A DNA stretch of 64,000 bases from Soonwooa buanensis. Its GTDB lineage: Bacteria > Bacteroidota > Bacteroidia > Flavobacteriales > Weeksellaceae. Under the pieces are notes generated by a model that was given only the letters and a program-made list of their open reading frames with translations, was not told where the DNA came from and searched no databases. Each line of letters opens with the position of its first letter. Positions within the stretch are counted from its first letter, which is position 1. Positions 15,415-23,995 of the stretch are shown piece by piece. The stretch lies in the NCBI RefSeq assembly GCF_900167905.1, contig NZ_FUYZ01000002.1:62001-126000 (forward strand). The letters run 5' to 3'. The position numbers and the translations under genes are program-made.

Positions 15415-16401
15415 ATGTTTACAAGAAATAGAAGACTTAGATCTAATGCGTCTATTAGAAGTCTAATTCAAGAAACGCAACTTACAACTAACGATTTTGT
15501 GTTACCAATGTTCGTCATGGAAGGTGATAACAAAAAGGAAGCCATTTCTTCAATGCCAGGTGTTTTTCGTCAATCTTTGGACTTAACAGTTCAGCAGGTT
15601 AAAGAAAATTATGCGCTAGGCATCAAGGCTATCAACATTTATATGAAGGTTTCGGACAACCTAAAAGATAACACAGGAAAAGAAGCTTGGAATCCGAACG
15701 GGCTTATGCAAACTACCATCAAAGCGATAAAAGATGCAGTTCCAGAAGTTATCATTATGCCAGACGTAGCCTTGGATCCGTACTCAATTTATGGTCACGA
15801 TGGTATCATCAAAAACGGAAAAGTGGACAACGATTCTACTTTGGAAGCGCTTGCCAATATGTCAGTGTCATTGGCAGAAGCGGGTGCAGACATTGTGGCA
15901 CCGAGTGACATGATGGATGGCCGTGTGTTGGCAATTCGCGAAGCTTTGGATGAAGCCAATTATACAGATTGTGGAATTTTATCTTACGCCGCCAAATATG
16001 CAAGTGCGTTTTACGGACCGTTCCGAAGTGCTTTGGACAGTGCGCCAGTAGATTCGCAGGATATTCCAGAAGATAAAAAAACCTATCAAATGGATTTTCA
16101 TAATTCTCGTGAAGCGATTACTGAGGTTTTGGATGATGTTGCCGAAGGCGCTGATATTATCATGATAAAACCAGGAATGCCATATTTAGACATCGTTTCT
16201 AAAGTTCGCGAAATTATCACGCAACCAATCGCTGTTTACCAAGTAAGTGGCGAATATGCGATGATAAAAGCCGCTGCGCAGAATGGTTGGTTGGACAATG
16301 ACAAGGTTCTTATCGAAAGTTTGACAAGCATCAAACGAGCTGGTGCGGATATGATTTTCACATATGCAGCGCCAGAAGTAGCAAAATTGCTTAATAAATA
16401 A
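15415..16401 (+). CDS. hemB: Porphobilinogen synthase (delta-aminolevulinate dehydratase)
   Basis: 328 residues of the HemB barrel. Visible signatures: 'VLPMFVMEGDNK' near the N-terminus, 'GILSYAAKYASAFYGPFR' with the first active-site Lys, 'DSAPVDSQDIPEDKKTYQMD', and the Schiff-base Lys in 'IIMIKPGMPYLD'. It condenses two 5-aminolevulinate molecules to porphobilinogen in heme synthesis. The region 'VIIMPDVALDPYSIYGHDG' lacks the Cys triad of the zinc-dependent form, having Asp/Tyr residues there, which suggests a magnesium-type enzyme. The other heme genes are not in the window. Confidence 0.96.
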   Translation: MFTRNRRLRSNASIRSLIQETQLTTNDFVLPMFVMEGDNKKEAISSMPGVFRQSLDLTVQQVKENYALGIKAINIYMKVSDNLKDNTGKEAWNPNGLMQTTIKAIKDAVPEVIIMPDVALDPYSIYGHDGIIKNGKVDNDSTLEALANMSVSLAEAGADIVAPSDMMDGRVLAIREALDEANYTDCGILSYAAKYASAFYGPFRSALDSAPVDSQDIPEDKKTYQMDFHNSREAITEVLDDVAEGADIIMIKPGMPYLDIVSKVREIITQPIAVYQVSGEYAMIKAAAQNGWLDNDKVLIESLTSIKRAGADMIFTYAAPEVAKLLNK

Positions 16402-16410
16402 TTTTTTTAG

Positions 16411-16513
16411 GAGCTTAATCCCGCTGTCCGCTATATCTTTTGTTGACTCGGGTTGCTGAGCGGAGCCGAAGTACCCTCATCAACAAAAGGATGCCGCTTC
16501 CATCGGGGCTAGG
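16411..16513. repeat. Structured intergenic repeat with nested hairpin (Flavo-1-like?)
   Basis: A GC-rich block in AT-rich surroundings. Outer conserved-looking ends are CCCGCTGTCCGCTATAT (16420-16436) and GGATGCCGCTTCCATCGGGG (16489-16508). Between them, CTTTTGTTGA (16437-16446) pairs perfectly with TCAACAAAAG (16480-16489). The loop itself holds a second element, GGGTTGCTGAGCGGAGCCGA...GTACCC (16450-16475), which folds on its own. I recall both the outer frame and the inner GAGCGGAGCCGAAG-type segment as dispersed repeats in flavobacterial genomes, and the outer part may match the Flavo-1 RNA class; that is from memory and was not tested. Confidence 0.6.
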
Positions 16514-16522
16514 GATTGCACA

Positions 16523-16565
16523 TAAAAAAGCCATTCAGGGTTTCAAACCCTGAATGGCTTTTTTT
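16523..16565. terminator. Strong palindromic terminator after hemB
   Basis: A perfect 16-base arm, AAGCCATTCAGGGTTT (16528-16543), pairs with AAACCCTGAATGGCTT (16545-16560), with an A-run before and a T-run after. It can stop transcription from either side. Confidence 0.85.
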
Positions 16566-16660
16566 GTTTACCCGAAATTTACTAGATTTTTGGATCATTA
16601 AGTAGAACCTCCAAAAATAGGAAACAAAACCTACTAAGCTTAGAGATTATTGACGAGCTT

Positions 16661-16693
16661 AAGCCTTTCAGGGTTCTAAACCCTGAAAGGCTT
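16661..16693. repeat. Second copy of the TTCAGGGTT palindrome
   Basis: AAGCCTTTCAGGGTT (16661-16675) and AACCCTGAAAGGCTT (16679-16693) form a perfect 15-base hairpin. It shares its core with the terminator 130 bases upstream but has no T-run on either side, so it looks like a repeat copy rather than a normal terminator. It lies 25 bases beyond the rmuC stop. Confidence 0.75.
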
Positions 16694-16718
16694 TCATAAT
16701 TTATATGACCTCTATTCC

Positions 16719-18203
16719 TTACTCACTTTCCGAAGAATCTGTAAGATTGTTAGAAAGTTGCTTTTTGTTTTTTAATCCAAGTTTTCGCAGTTTCTCAGTT
16801 TGAGCGACAAGATTATCATTTCCTGTGGAAAGTTGCTTGTAGGCTTCATTATAAGAAGATTGCGCTTGTTCGATGTTCTTGCCAATTTTTTCAAGATTCT
16901 CCACAAAACCAACAAACTTATCATAAAGTTTTGCGCCGCGATCCGCGATTTCCAAAGCGTTTTTATTTTGGGCATCGCGTTTCCAAAGATCAGCGATTAA
17001 TTTGAGAGAGGTGATGAGGTTGGTTGGACTTAATAATAAAATTCGTTTATCATAAGCATAATTCCAAAGTTGCGAATCCGCTTGTAAAGCTGCATTGTAA
17101 GCTGCTTCATTCGGAATAAACATCATCACAAAATCCAAACTTTTGTCGTAATCATCATAAGCTTTTAGACTTAACTCGTTGATGTGTTGTTTTACCGAAC
17201 GAAGATGTTGCTCTTGTTTGATTTTAAAAATATCTTTGTCCTCTTCGTTTGCCATTTCGATAAAAGCATTTAAAGATACTTTGCTGTCGATAATCACATT
17301 GCGTTCATCAGGATATTTAATCAAAGCATCGGGACGCATTTTTTTTCCAGAAAACTCCGAATAGATTGGGTTTTTGGCGTCGTCACGCAATTCGTGTTCG
17401 AGGAAGTATTCTCGATTTTTTGCAAGTCCAGATTTTTCCAAAATGCTTTCCAAAATCATTTCGCCCCAGTTGCCTTGGGTTTTGTTATTTCCTTTTAAAG
17501 CTTGCGTCAGTTTTTGCGCTTCCTCAGAAATTTGCTGATTCAGAAGTTTTAATTCCGTTACTTTTTGACCAAGCGAAAAACGTTCTTTAGCTTCTTTATC
17601 ATAAGTTTCAAAAACAGTTTTCTTTAGCTCGTCAATGTTTTTCCCGAAAGGTTCAAGAATAGATTTTAGATGTAGTTGATTAAGATTCGTGAATTTTTCT
17701 GTTTTTTCTTCGAGAATCTGGTTCGCCATTTTCTCAAAATGCAATTTGCTTTGTTCTTGCAATTTTTCGATTTCCTCTTTTTGATTGTTAAGAAGAAGTT
17801 CTAGGTTTTTGTTTTGTGCAGACAATTCAGCATTTTGGGCAATTAGATTTTGCTTTTCTTGTTGGGAAATTTCTTGCTTGTCCTGAAGTTGTTTTAATTC
17901 AAATTTAAAATCATCAAGCTGCTGGACTAGATTAGTGTTTTCTGCATTTAGTTCAGCAACTTTTTGAAGCTGCGAAAATGTTTTAGATTCTTGCTCGTCA
18001 ATTTTAAATTGTAAATCTGCTTTTTGCTTTTCCGATGTTTCTAGATTAGATTTAATAAAAGAATTTTCAGATTTTAAGCTTGCAAGATTTTGCTCCATCA
18101 AAACAGAATTTTTCGCAGTCTTTGACAAATAATAAAAATGCAAAATCACCGCACCAATTACAAAACCAACAACAACGCCCAAAAGCAGCGACATTACATC
18201 CAT
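16719..18203 (-). CDS. rmuC: DNA recombination protein RmuC
   Basis: 494 residues. An N-terminal membrane segment (about 4-25, '[20 protein letters not shown]') is followed by a long coiled coil rich in Gln, Glu and Lys (about 30-190), then the RmuC domain with '[20 protein letters not shown]', '[20 protein letters not shown]' and '[14 protein letters not shown]'. The Asp/Asp-Ser-Lys residues are those of a PD-(D/E)XK-type nuclease fold. RmuC limits inversions at short inverted repeats. It starts 3 bases after the PPK2 stop, so it is the second gene of that pair. Confidence 0.92.
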   Translation of the reverse strand: MDVMSLLLGVVVGFVIGAVILHFYYLSKTAKNSVLMEQNLASLKSENSFIKSNLETSEKQKADLQFKIDEQESKTFSQLQKVAELNAENTNLVQQLDDFKFELKQLQDKQEISQQEKQNLIAQNAELSAQNKNLELLLNNQKEEIEKLQEQSKLHFEKMANQILEEKTEKFTNLNQLHLKSILEPFGKNIDELKKTVFETYDKEAKERFSLGQKVTELKLLNQQISEEAQKLTQALKGNNKTQGNWGEMILESILEKSGLAKNREYFLEHELRDDAKNPIYSEFSGKKMRPDALIKYPDERNVIIDSKVSLNAFIEMANEEDKDIFKIKQEQHLRSVKQHINELSLKAYDDYDKSLDFVMMFIPNEAAYNAALQADSQLWNYAYDKRILLLSPTNLITSLKLIADLWKRDAQNKNALEIADRGAKLYDKFVGFVENLEKIGKNIEQAQSSYNEAYKQLSTGNDNLVAQTEKLRKLGLKNKKQLSNNLTDSSESE

Positions 18204-18206
18204 ATT

Positions 18207-19082
18207 TTATTTTTCGTTTTCTAATTCAATTTTTGATTTTTGTAAAGCTTCTTTTTCTTCTTTGCTAACCTCAGGGAATTTAAGATTCATATCTTCCAAA
18301 GTGTCGATAATAATCTGTAAAGCTGCGAGTCTTGTAAACCATTTTTTGTCCGCTGGGATAACATACCAAGGTGCAAAATCGGTATTGGTCTCTTGGATGG
18401 CTTCTTCGTATGCTTTCATATAATCTTTCCAGTAACTGCGCTCTACAACATCACCACTAGAAAATTTCCAGTTTTTATCTTCTTCGTTGATTCGGTCCAA
18501 GAATCTTTGCTTTTGTTCATCTTTAGAAACATTAAGGAAGAATTTAATAATTCTCGTTCCGTTATTAGCAAGATGTTTTTCAAAATTTCTGATGCTTTCG
18601 TAACGATTATCCCAGAATTTTTTGTCAAAATCTTTAACATCGTCCCAAACACGTTCCTTAAGATTATATTCTGGGTGAACTTTACACACCAAAACACTTT
18701 CGTATTGAGAGCGATTGAAAATTCCTATTTTTCCTTTCGCCGGAACCGCCAGATAATGTCTCCACAAGAAGTCGTGATCATATTCTTTAGAACTTGGTGT
18801 TTTAAAACTTGTGACTTCGCAACCTTGCGGATTAACCCCTCCGAAAACATGTTCTATCAAGCTGTCTTTACCTGCTGCATCCATAGCTTGGATTACGATG
18901 AGTAGAGATTGGCTGCTGTCGGCATATAGTTTTTCTTGTAAATCGTAAAGTTTTTCTTTTTCAGAATTAAGAAGTTTTTCACCTTCTTCTTTTGGAATAT
19001 CTGCTTTATAATCGGTCTTGTGATCAGCGATTTTAAAATCTTTTTTACTAGCTAAAAAGTCTTTTGTTGATATAGATTTCAT
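18207..19082 (-). CDS. ppk2: Polyphosphate kinase 2 (polyphosphate:nucleotide phosphotransferase)
   Basis: 291 residues, single-domain PPK2. The Walker A motif is 'IQAMDAAGKDSLIEHVF', the Walker B region 'GIFNRSQYESVL', and the lid 'RSYWKDYMKAYEEAI'. 'GVNPQGCEVTSFKTP' is the conserved substrate loop. Enzymes of this size use polyphosphate to phosphorylate nucleotides (AMP or ADP) in the cytoplasm; the exact class cannot be settled by eye, although the overall pattern looks like class III. It heads a two-gene unit with rmuC. Confidence 0.9.
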   Translation of the reverse strand: MKSISTKDFLASKKDFKIADHKTDYKADIPKEEGEKLLNSEKEKLYDLQEKLYADSSQSLLIVIQAMDAAGKDSLIEHVFGGVNPQGCEVTSFKTPSSKEYDHDFLWRHYLAVPAKGKIGIFNRSQYESVLVCKVHPEYNLKERVWDDVKDFDKKFWDNRYESIRNFEKHLANNGTRIIKFFLNVSKDEQKQRFLDRINEEDKNWKFSSGDVVERSYWKDYMKAYEEAIQETNTDFAPWYVIPADKKWFTRLAALQIIIDTLEDMNLKFPEVSKEEKEALQKSKIELENEK

Positions 19083-19104
19083 ATTCGTTTTTATGTAAAT
19101 GTAA

Positions 19105-19132
19105 CAAAAAAAACCGCTTGTATAAGCGGTTT
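19105..19132 (-). terminator. Intrinsic terminator of the DUF1573 gene
   Basis: AAACCGCTT (19111-19119) and AAGCGGTTT (19124-19132) arms; on the minus strand a run of Us follows. It lies 22 bases after the stop at 19155. Confidence 0.82.
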
Positions 19133-19154
19133 GAAAGTCTTTAGTTGAAAAATA

Positions 19155-19670
19155 TTATTTCTTAACTTCTTCCATTTTAACTGGTGCAGCAAGTTGTACT
19201 TGTTGCGCTTTTACTGCTTTTTTAGATTGTGCAGGAGAAGCTTCTTTTACTATTTCAGCCTTCATTGTAGCTGGAGTTGCTTGTAAAGTTTGTACTTGTT
19301 GTGTAGCAGCACCAACTTCACCTTTAATAGTTAATACAGATCTAGGATTTTTTGGGTCATTCGAAAATACTTCGATTGGCTTACTAAAAGTACCTGTTAA
19401 ATTTGTATTATATCCTACTTTAATTTGAGCAGATTTTCCTGGTAAAATTGGATCTTTGCTCCACTCGGGAGTTGTACATCCACAAGCTGGTTTTACTTCT
19501 GTTAGGATAAGAGGCTTGTCTCCAGTGTTTTTTACAGTGAAGTATCTGTGACCATCACTACCTGCAGTTACTTTTCCGTAATCAAAAACTGTTTTGTCAA
19601 AAGAAATTGATTGTGCAGAAGCAAGTCCGAAACCTAAAACAGCAACCATTCCTAAAAGTGTCTTTTTCAT
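19155..19670 (-). CDS. Secreted DUF1573 domain protein
   Basis: 171 residues. A signal peptide ends near 'GLASAQ' (residue 20). The DUF1573 domain (about 22-120) has the typical 'FDKTVFDYGKVTAGSDGHRY', 'KNTGDKPLILTEVKPACGCT', 'PEWSKDPILPGKSAQIKV' and 'VFSNDPKNPRSVLTIKGEV', an Ig-like immunoglobulin-type fold with a Cys pair in CGC. The C-terminal 50 residues are low in complexity, rich in Ala, Gln, Lys and Val. Function unknown; the family is abundant in Bacteroidetes as exported proteins. Confidence 0.88.
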   Translation of the reverse strand: MKKTLLGMVAVLGFGLASAQSISFDKTVFDYGKVTAGSDGHRYFTVKNTGDKPLILTEVKPACGCTTPEWSKDPILPGKSAQIKVGYNTNLTGTFSKPIEVFSNDPKNPRSVLTIKGEVGAATQQVQTLQATPATMKAEIVKEASPAQSKKAVKAQQVQLAAPVKMEEVKK

Positions 19671-19717
19671 ATTGTTTTTCTATTTTGTTAGTTAAAATTC
19701 TTGAAAATACTAAGAAT

Positions 19718-19725
19718 CAAAGTTA
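19718..19725 (-). promoter_or_regulatory. -7 promoter box of the DUF1573 gene (TAACTTTG)
   Basis: Minus-strand TAnnTTTG match 47 bases upstream of the start at 19670; divergent from the valS box. Confidence 0.5.
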
Positions 19726-19766
19726 TAAATAAATTTAAATATATCTATAAATAATTTTGTTTATCT

Positions 19767-19774
19767 TATTTTTG
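19767..19774 (+). promoter_or_regulatory. -7 promoter box of valS (TATTTTTG)
   Basis: TAnnTTTG match 28 bases upstream of the valS ATG. Confidence 0.5.
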
Positions 19775-19802
19775 CAAATAATAAGCCAAAAAATTATTAA
19801 TA

Positions 19803-22421
19803 ATGCAGATTGCAGACAAATATAATCCTCAAGAGACAGAACAAAAATGGTATAACTACTGGTTAGATAACAAATATTTTCATTCGACACCAGATGATAG
19901 ACCACCTTACACCATTGTAATTCCGCCACCTAATGTAACGGGAATTCTTCACATGGGACACATGTTGAACAATACAATTCAGGATGTGTTGGTGAGACGT
20001 GCAAGAATGCAAGGTTTCAATGCGTGTTGGGTGCCAGGTACTGACCATGCTTCTATCGCAACTGAGGCTAAAGTTGTTGCTAAACTAAAAGAGCAAGGAA
20101 TTTCTAAAACAGATATCGGAAGAGAAGAATTCTTAAAACATGCTTGGGATTGGACACACCAATATGGTGGGACAATTTTGGAGCAGTTGAAAAAGTTAGG
20201 ATGTTCTTGTGACTGGGATCGTACGAGATTCACGATGGAGGATAATTTGTCAAAATCGGTTATTAAAGTTTTTGTAGATCTTTATAATAAAGGATTAATC
20301 TACAGAGGTTACAAAATGATCAACTGGGATCCCGAGGCGAAAACAAACATCTCGGATGAAGAAGTAATCTTTAAAGAACAACAAGGTAAATTATTTTATC
20401 TAAAATATAAAATTCAAGGATCGGAAGATTTCGTGACAGTTGCAACGACGCGTCCAGAAACTATTTTTGGAGATGTTGCAGTTTGTGTTAATCCTAATGA
20501 TGAGCGTTACCAAGCTTTAAAAGGAAAAAAATTGATTGTGCCAATCGTTAATCGCGAAATTCCTGTTATTGAAGATGAGTATGTTGACATCGAATTCGGG
20601 ACTGGCGCTTTAAAAATTACTCCAGCTCACGATCTTAACGACTACGAAATTGGAAAAAAACACGACTTGCCAATCATCGATTCTATGGATAATGATGCTA
20701 ATCTTAACGAAAATGGATTGCATTATGCAGGCAAAAATAGATTTGTTGTTAGAAAAGAAATCGTAAAAGAACTTGATGAAAAAGATCTTTTGTTAAAGGC
20801 AGAAGATTATACTAATAAAGTTGGGACTTCAGAAAGAACAGGCGCAGTTATCGAGCCTAAAATTTCTGTACAGTGGTTCCTAAAAATGGCAACATTAGCA
20901 AAACCTGCTTTGGATGTTGTCATGGATGATGAGGTTAAATTTTATCCTGAAAAGTTTAAAAACACTTATCGTCACTGGATGGAGAATGTTCATGATTGGA
21001 ATATTTCTCGTCAACTTTGGTGGGGACAACAGATTCCGGCTTTCTATTATGGAACTGCAGAAAATGACTTTGTCGTTGCAGAAAATATTGACGAAGCTTT
21101 AATCTTAGCAAAACAAAAAACTAACAACCAACAACTGACAACTGAAGATTTACGACAAGATGAAGATGCGTTGGATACTTGGTTCTCGTCTTGGTTATGG
21201 CCGATTTCTGTTTTCGAAGGCATTTTAGAACCAAATAATAAAGACATCAATTACTATTATCCGACTTCGGATTTGGTGACGGGTCCAGATATTATTTTCT
21301 TCTGGGTTGCGAGAATGGTGATGGCTGGTCTAGAATACAGAAAAGAAATTCCGTTTAAGAATGTTTATTTCACAGGAATTGTGCGTGATAAGCAACGTCG
21401 TAAGATGTCAAAATCTTTAGGGAATTCTCCTGATCCAATCGAATTAATCGATAAATATGGTGCAGATGGTGTTCGTGTTGGGATTTTGTTAAGTTCTGCG
21501 GCGGGTAACGATTTGTTGTTTGATGAAGATTTGATGTTGCAAGGACGTAATTTCGCGACTAAAATTTGGAACGCATTTAAGCTTACACAAACTTGGACGA
21601 AAGATGCTAATGTAAAAGCAAATGATGCCGATACGCAAGCAATCAATTGGTTTGAGCAACAACTAGCGAAAAGCATTTTAGAAATGGAAGATCATTTTTC
21701 AAAATTCCGTATTTCGGATGCGCTTCATGTGTTGTATAAGTTGATTTGGGATGATTTCTGCTCTTGGTATTTGGAAGCTGTGAAGCCAAACTATGGTGAA
21801 GCGATTAGCCAAGAAGTTTATGACAAAACAATTTATTATTTTGAAGAATTAATGAAGTTGTTGCATCCATTTATGCCATTCTTGTCAGAAGAAATTTGGC
21901 ATATTATCAGCGACAGAAGTATAGAAGAAGCTTTGATTATTACACAACAGAAAAAAGTTGATGGTTTTGATGAAGCTTTAATTTCTAATTTTGATTTTGC
22001 TAAAGAAGTAATTTCGGGTGTTAGAAATTATAGACAATCAAAGGGAATTTCACCAAGAGAAGAAGTTGAAGTTTTCACAAATGCGTCTGAATTTGCTAAT
22101 CAAGCTGTAGTTTTAAAATTGGCTAATTTGCAAGACATTCATTTTGGTCAAAAAACGGATAAACCGAGTTTTAGCTTCTTAGTTGGCGCGACAGAATGTG
22201 CGATTCCGTTAAGTGAAAACTTAGACTTAGGCGAAGAAAAAGAAAAAACAGAGGAAGAAATTAAATATTTAAAAGGTTTCTTAATCTCTGTTGAGAAGAA
22301 ATTGTCAAACGAAAAATTCATGGCTGGTGCGCCACAACAAGTTGTTGATAACGAGCTTAAAAAACAACGCGACGCGATGGATAAGATTGCAATTTTAGAA
22401 GAAAAATTAAAAACATTATAA
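19803..22421 (+). CDS. valS: Valyl-tRNA synthetase
   Basis: 872 residues. Class I motifs: HIGH as 'ILHMGHMLNNT' near 48 and KMSKS as 'RRKMSKSLGNSPDP' near 535. The editing domain CP1 carries 'VATTRPETIFGDVAV' and 'IKITPAHDLNDYEIG'-type motifs (here 'LKITPAHDLND'). The C-terminus is the valine-enzyme coiled-coil arm (about 805-872, 'EKEKTEEEIKYLKGFL'). It charges tRNA-Val. It probably heads a polycistronic unit, since four further genes follow on the same strand with gaps of 31, 10, 9 and 7 bases and no terminator. Confidence 0.97.
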   Translation: MQIADKYNPQETEQKWYNYWLDNKYFHSTPDDRPPYTIVIPPPNVTGILHMGHMLNNTIQDVLVRRARMQGFNACWVPGTDHASIATEAKVVAKLKEQGISKTDIGREEFLKHAWDWTHQYGGTILEQLKKLGCSCDWDRTRFTMEDNLSKSVIKVFVDLYNKGLIYRGYKMINWDPEAKTNISDEEVIFKEQQGKLFYLKYKIQGSEDFVTVATTRPETIFGDVAVCVNPNDERYQALKGKKLIVPIVNREIPVIEDEYVDIEFGTGALKITPAHDLNDYEIGKKHDLPIIDSMDNDANLNENGLHYAGKNRFVVRKEIVKELDEKDLLLKAEDYTNKVGTSERTGAVIEPKISVQWFLKMATLAKPALDVVMDDEVKFYPEKFKNTYRHWMENVHDWNISRQLWWGQQIPAFYYGTAENDFVVAENIDEALILAKQKTNNQQLTTEDLRQDEDALDTWFSSWLWPISVFEGILEPNNKDINYYYPTSDLVTGPDIIFFWVARMVMAGLEYRKEIPFKNVYFTGIVRDKQRRKMSKSLGNSPDPIELIDKYGADGVRVGILLSSAAGNDLLFDEDLMLQGRNFATKIWNAFKLTQTWTKDANVKANDADTQAINWFEQQLAKSILEMEDHFSKFRISDALHVLYKLIWDDFCSWYLEAVKPNYGEAISQEVYDKTIYYFEELMKLLHPFMPFLSEEIWHIISDRSIEEALIITQQKKVDGFDEALISNFDFAKEVISGVRNYRQSKGISPREEVEVFTNASEFANQAVVLKLANLQDIHFGQKTDKPSFSFLVGATECAIPLSENLDLGEEKEKTEEEIKYLKGFLISVEKKLSNEKFMAGAPQQVVDNELKKQRDAMDKIAILEEKLKTL

Positions 22422-22452
22422 TACTTAAGAATTATTCTTTACTTTCACAAGA

Positions 22453-23088
22453 ATGAATCATATAGAAAATATCACGAAATTATTTTCAAAATCACATGTA
22501 GAAAATCCGCTTCTAGAAAGCTTTGAGGCGGGTTATTTACATATTTCGTCAGGAAGATTGGTGGCTTGCGATCCGGTGGTTACGCCAGATAAGACTGCTT
22601 TTAACCAATTGTTTCCGAAAGGCGATTTTCCAGTGACGATACATAAAGAAGCGAGTAGTAATTGCATTGCATATTCGGAGATCGTCTTTGCAGATGACAA
22701 AGTTGACACTTGGGTGATGGCTTTGTGCGATGATCAAAAACTAGAAGATTTGGAAGATGGCGAAATTTTTGGTTTTCCAGTAGAATCAGGAATGGCAGGA
22801 TTGATGGATTTTGACACGCAAAAAAAAGTTAATGATTACGAGCAAGAGCTTTTCAAAAAGAAAGGTGCCGATTTTATGGGGCTTTACGAAGAGTTTTTCC
22901 ATAGTTATTTTTATGATAGCAATGGGGCAATCGATCAATTTGCAATGATGAAGCCTTATCCAGAAGAGGCTAATAATCTTTTAGCTTTCGAAGCTGGTTA
23001 TGGCGAAGGTTTTTACGCGTCGTACATTGGATATAATAAAGATAAGCAACCTGTTAAATTTATTACCGAATTTATAGAAATTCAATAA
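22453..23088 (+). CDS. DUF4241 domain protein
   Basis: 211 residues, no signal peptide or membrane segment. Features of DUF4241 proteins are visible: 'SGRLVACDPVV' near 32, 'DFPVTIHKEAS' near 58, 'VESGMAGLMD' near 105, 'ESGM' being the most conserved piece, and 'AFEAGYGEGFYASYIGYN' near the end. I know no experimentally proven function for the family. It lies between valS and a PfkB-type sugar kinase in an apparent operon. Confidence 0.85.
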   Translation: MNHIENITKLFSKSHVENPLLESFEAGYLHISSGRLVACDPVVTPDKTAFNQLFPKGDFPVTIHKEASSNCIAYSEIVFADDKVDTWVMALCDDQKLEDLEDGEIFGFPVESGMAGLMDFDTQKKVNDYEQELFKKKGADFMGLYEEFFHSYFYDSNGAIDQFAMMKPYPEEANNLLAFEAGYGEGFYASYIGYNKDKQPVKFITEFIEIQ

Positions 23089-23098
23089 ACGTTAAAGC

Positions 23099-23986
23099 AT
23101 GATAAAAGTAACACAAAAACATCCTTTGATAGTTGTTGTTGGAAGTTCTTCAATAGATTTTGTTTTAGAAACTTCCAAAATTCCACAAGCTAATGATACT
23201 ATTTTGGCATCCGAATCCAAGAGTTTTCTAGGAGGGAAAGGCGCAAACCAAGCGATAGCTACGGCAAGACTTGGTGCCAATGTCTATTTGGTGAGTTGTG
23301 TCGGGATGGATCCTTATGGACAACAAGTTATTCGAAACCTCGATGACGAGGGCGTTAATGTTGCATTTATCAATGAGACTGACGAGCCGACGGGTACGGC
23401 TTATGTAACGACTTCGGCGGAAGGTAATGCCATTGTTGTTATTCCTGGCGCTAATTACAAATTAGGAAAACGTTATATCGACGAAGCGGATCGCTTTATT
23501 CAAAGTGCAGATTTGGTTTTAATGCAAATGGAAATTCCAGCAGAAACCATCAATTACGTTGCACAAAAGTGTAAGAAATATTCTAAAAAATTGGGTGTTT
23601 ATGCGGCACCAGCGGCGCAACTTTCTCAAGAAGTTGTAGATGCAGCGACTTTTATCGTTGCTAAAAATCATGATGTTAAAAACGTCTTTGGCGATGTGCC
23701 TGTAGAAAGCATTATGAAGAGTCTTCCTAATAAATTGTTTTTGCGTGATGATGCCAACTCTACAAGTTATTATGATGGTGCAGAAATGAAATATTTCCGC
23801 GAAAATCCTAGTGAAATGGTCAACAAAATGGGAATGGGCGACGCCTTTACTTCTGGTTTTGCAATTGCGCTTTTACATCAAAATAATATCGAAGATTGCG
23901 TGAAGTTTGGTAACAAAATTGCCCTTCGTGCTGCTAGTCAACTAGATTCTCAAAAAGGTCTTCCTTATCTTAAGGAGATCAAATAG
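23099..23986 (+). CDS. rbsK: Ribokinase (PfkB family)
   Basis: 295 residues. The N-terminal PfkB signature is 'SFLGGKGANQAIATARLGA' (about 39-57), and the C-terminal signature with the catalytic Asp is 'NKMGMGDAFTSGFAIALLH', where GMGD replaces the usual GAGD. 'VVGSSSIDFV' matches the ribokinase start. It phosphorylates a sugar, most likely ribose at C5, with ATP. No ribose transporter or other rbs gene is near, so it may serve nucleoside recycling, in keeping with deoC elsewhere in the window. The substrate is inferred. Confidence 0.85.
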   Translation: MIKVTQKHPLIVVVGSSSIDFVLETSKIPQANDTILASESKSFLGGKGANQAIATARLGANVYLVSCVGMDPYGQQVIRNLDDEGVNVAFINETDEPTGTAYVTTSAEGNAIVVIPGANYKLGKRYIDEADRFIQSADLVLMQMEIPAETINYVAQKCKKYSKKLGVYAAPAAQLSQEVVDAATFIVAKNHDVKNVFGDVPVESIMKSLPNKLFLRDDANSTSYYDGAEMKYFRENPSEMVNKMGMGDAFTSGFAIALLHQNNIEDCVKFGNKIALRAASQLDSQKGLPYLKEIK

Positions 23987-23995
23987 CCCAGTCCG

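Noticed and set aside
16411-16513. Insertion sequence or attachment site after hemB
   Set aside because: No transposase, no target duplication visible and the size is only about 100 bases; a structured repeat explains it better.
18393-18905. 170-codon plus-strand frame opposite ppk2
   Set aside because: Antisense shadow of a well-supported kinase gene; Phe/Ile-rich composition typical of such shadows.
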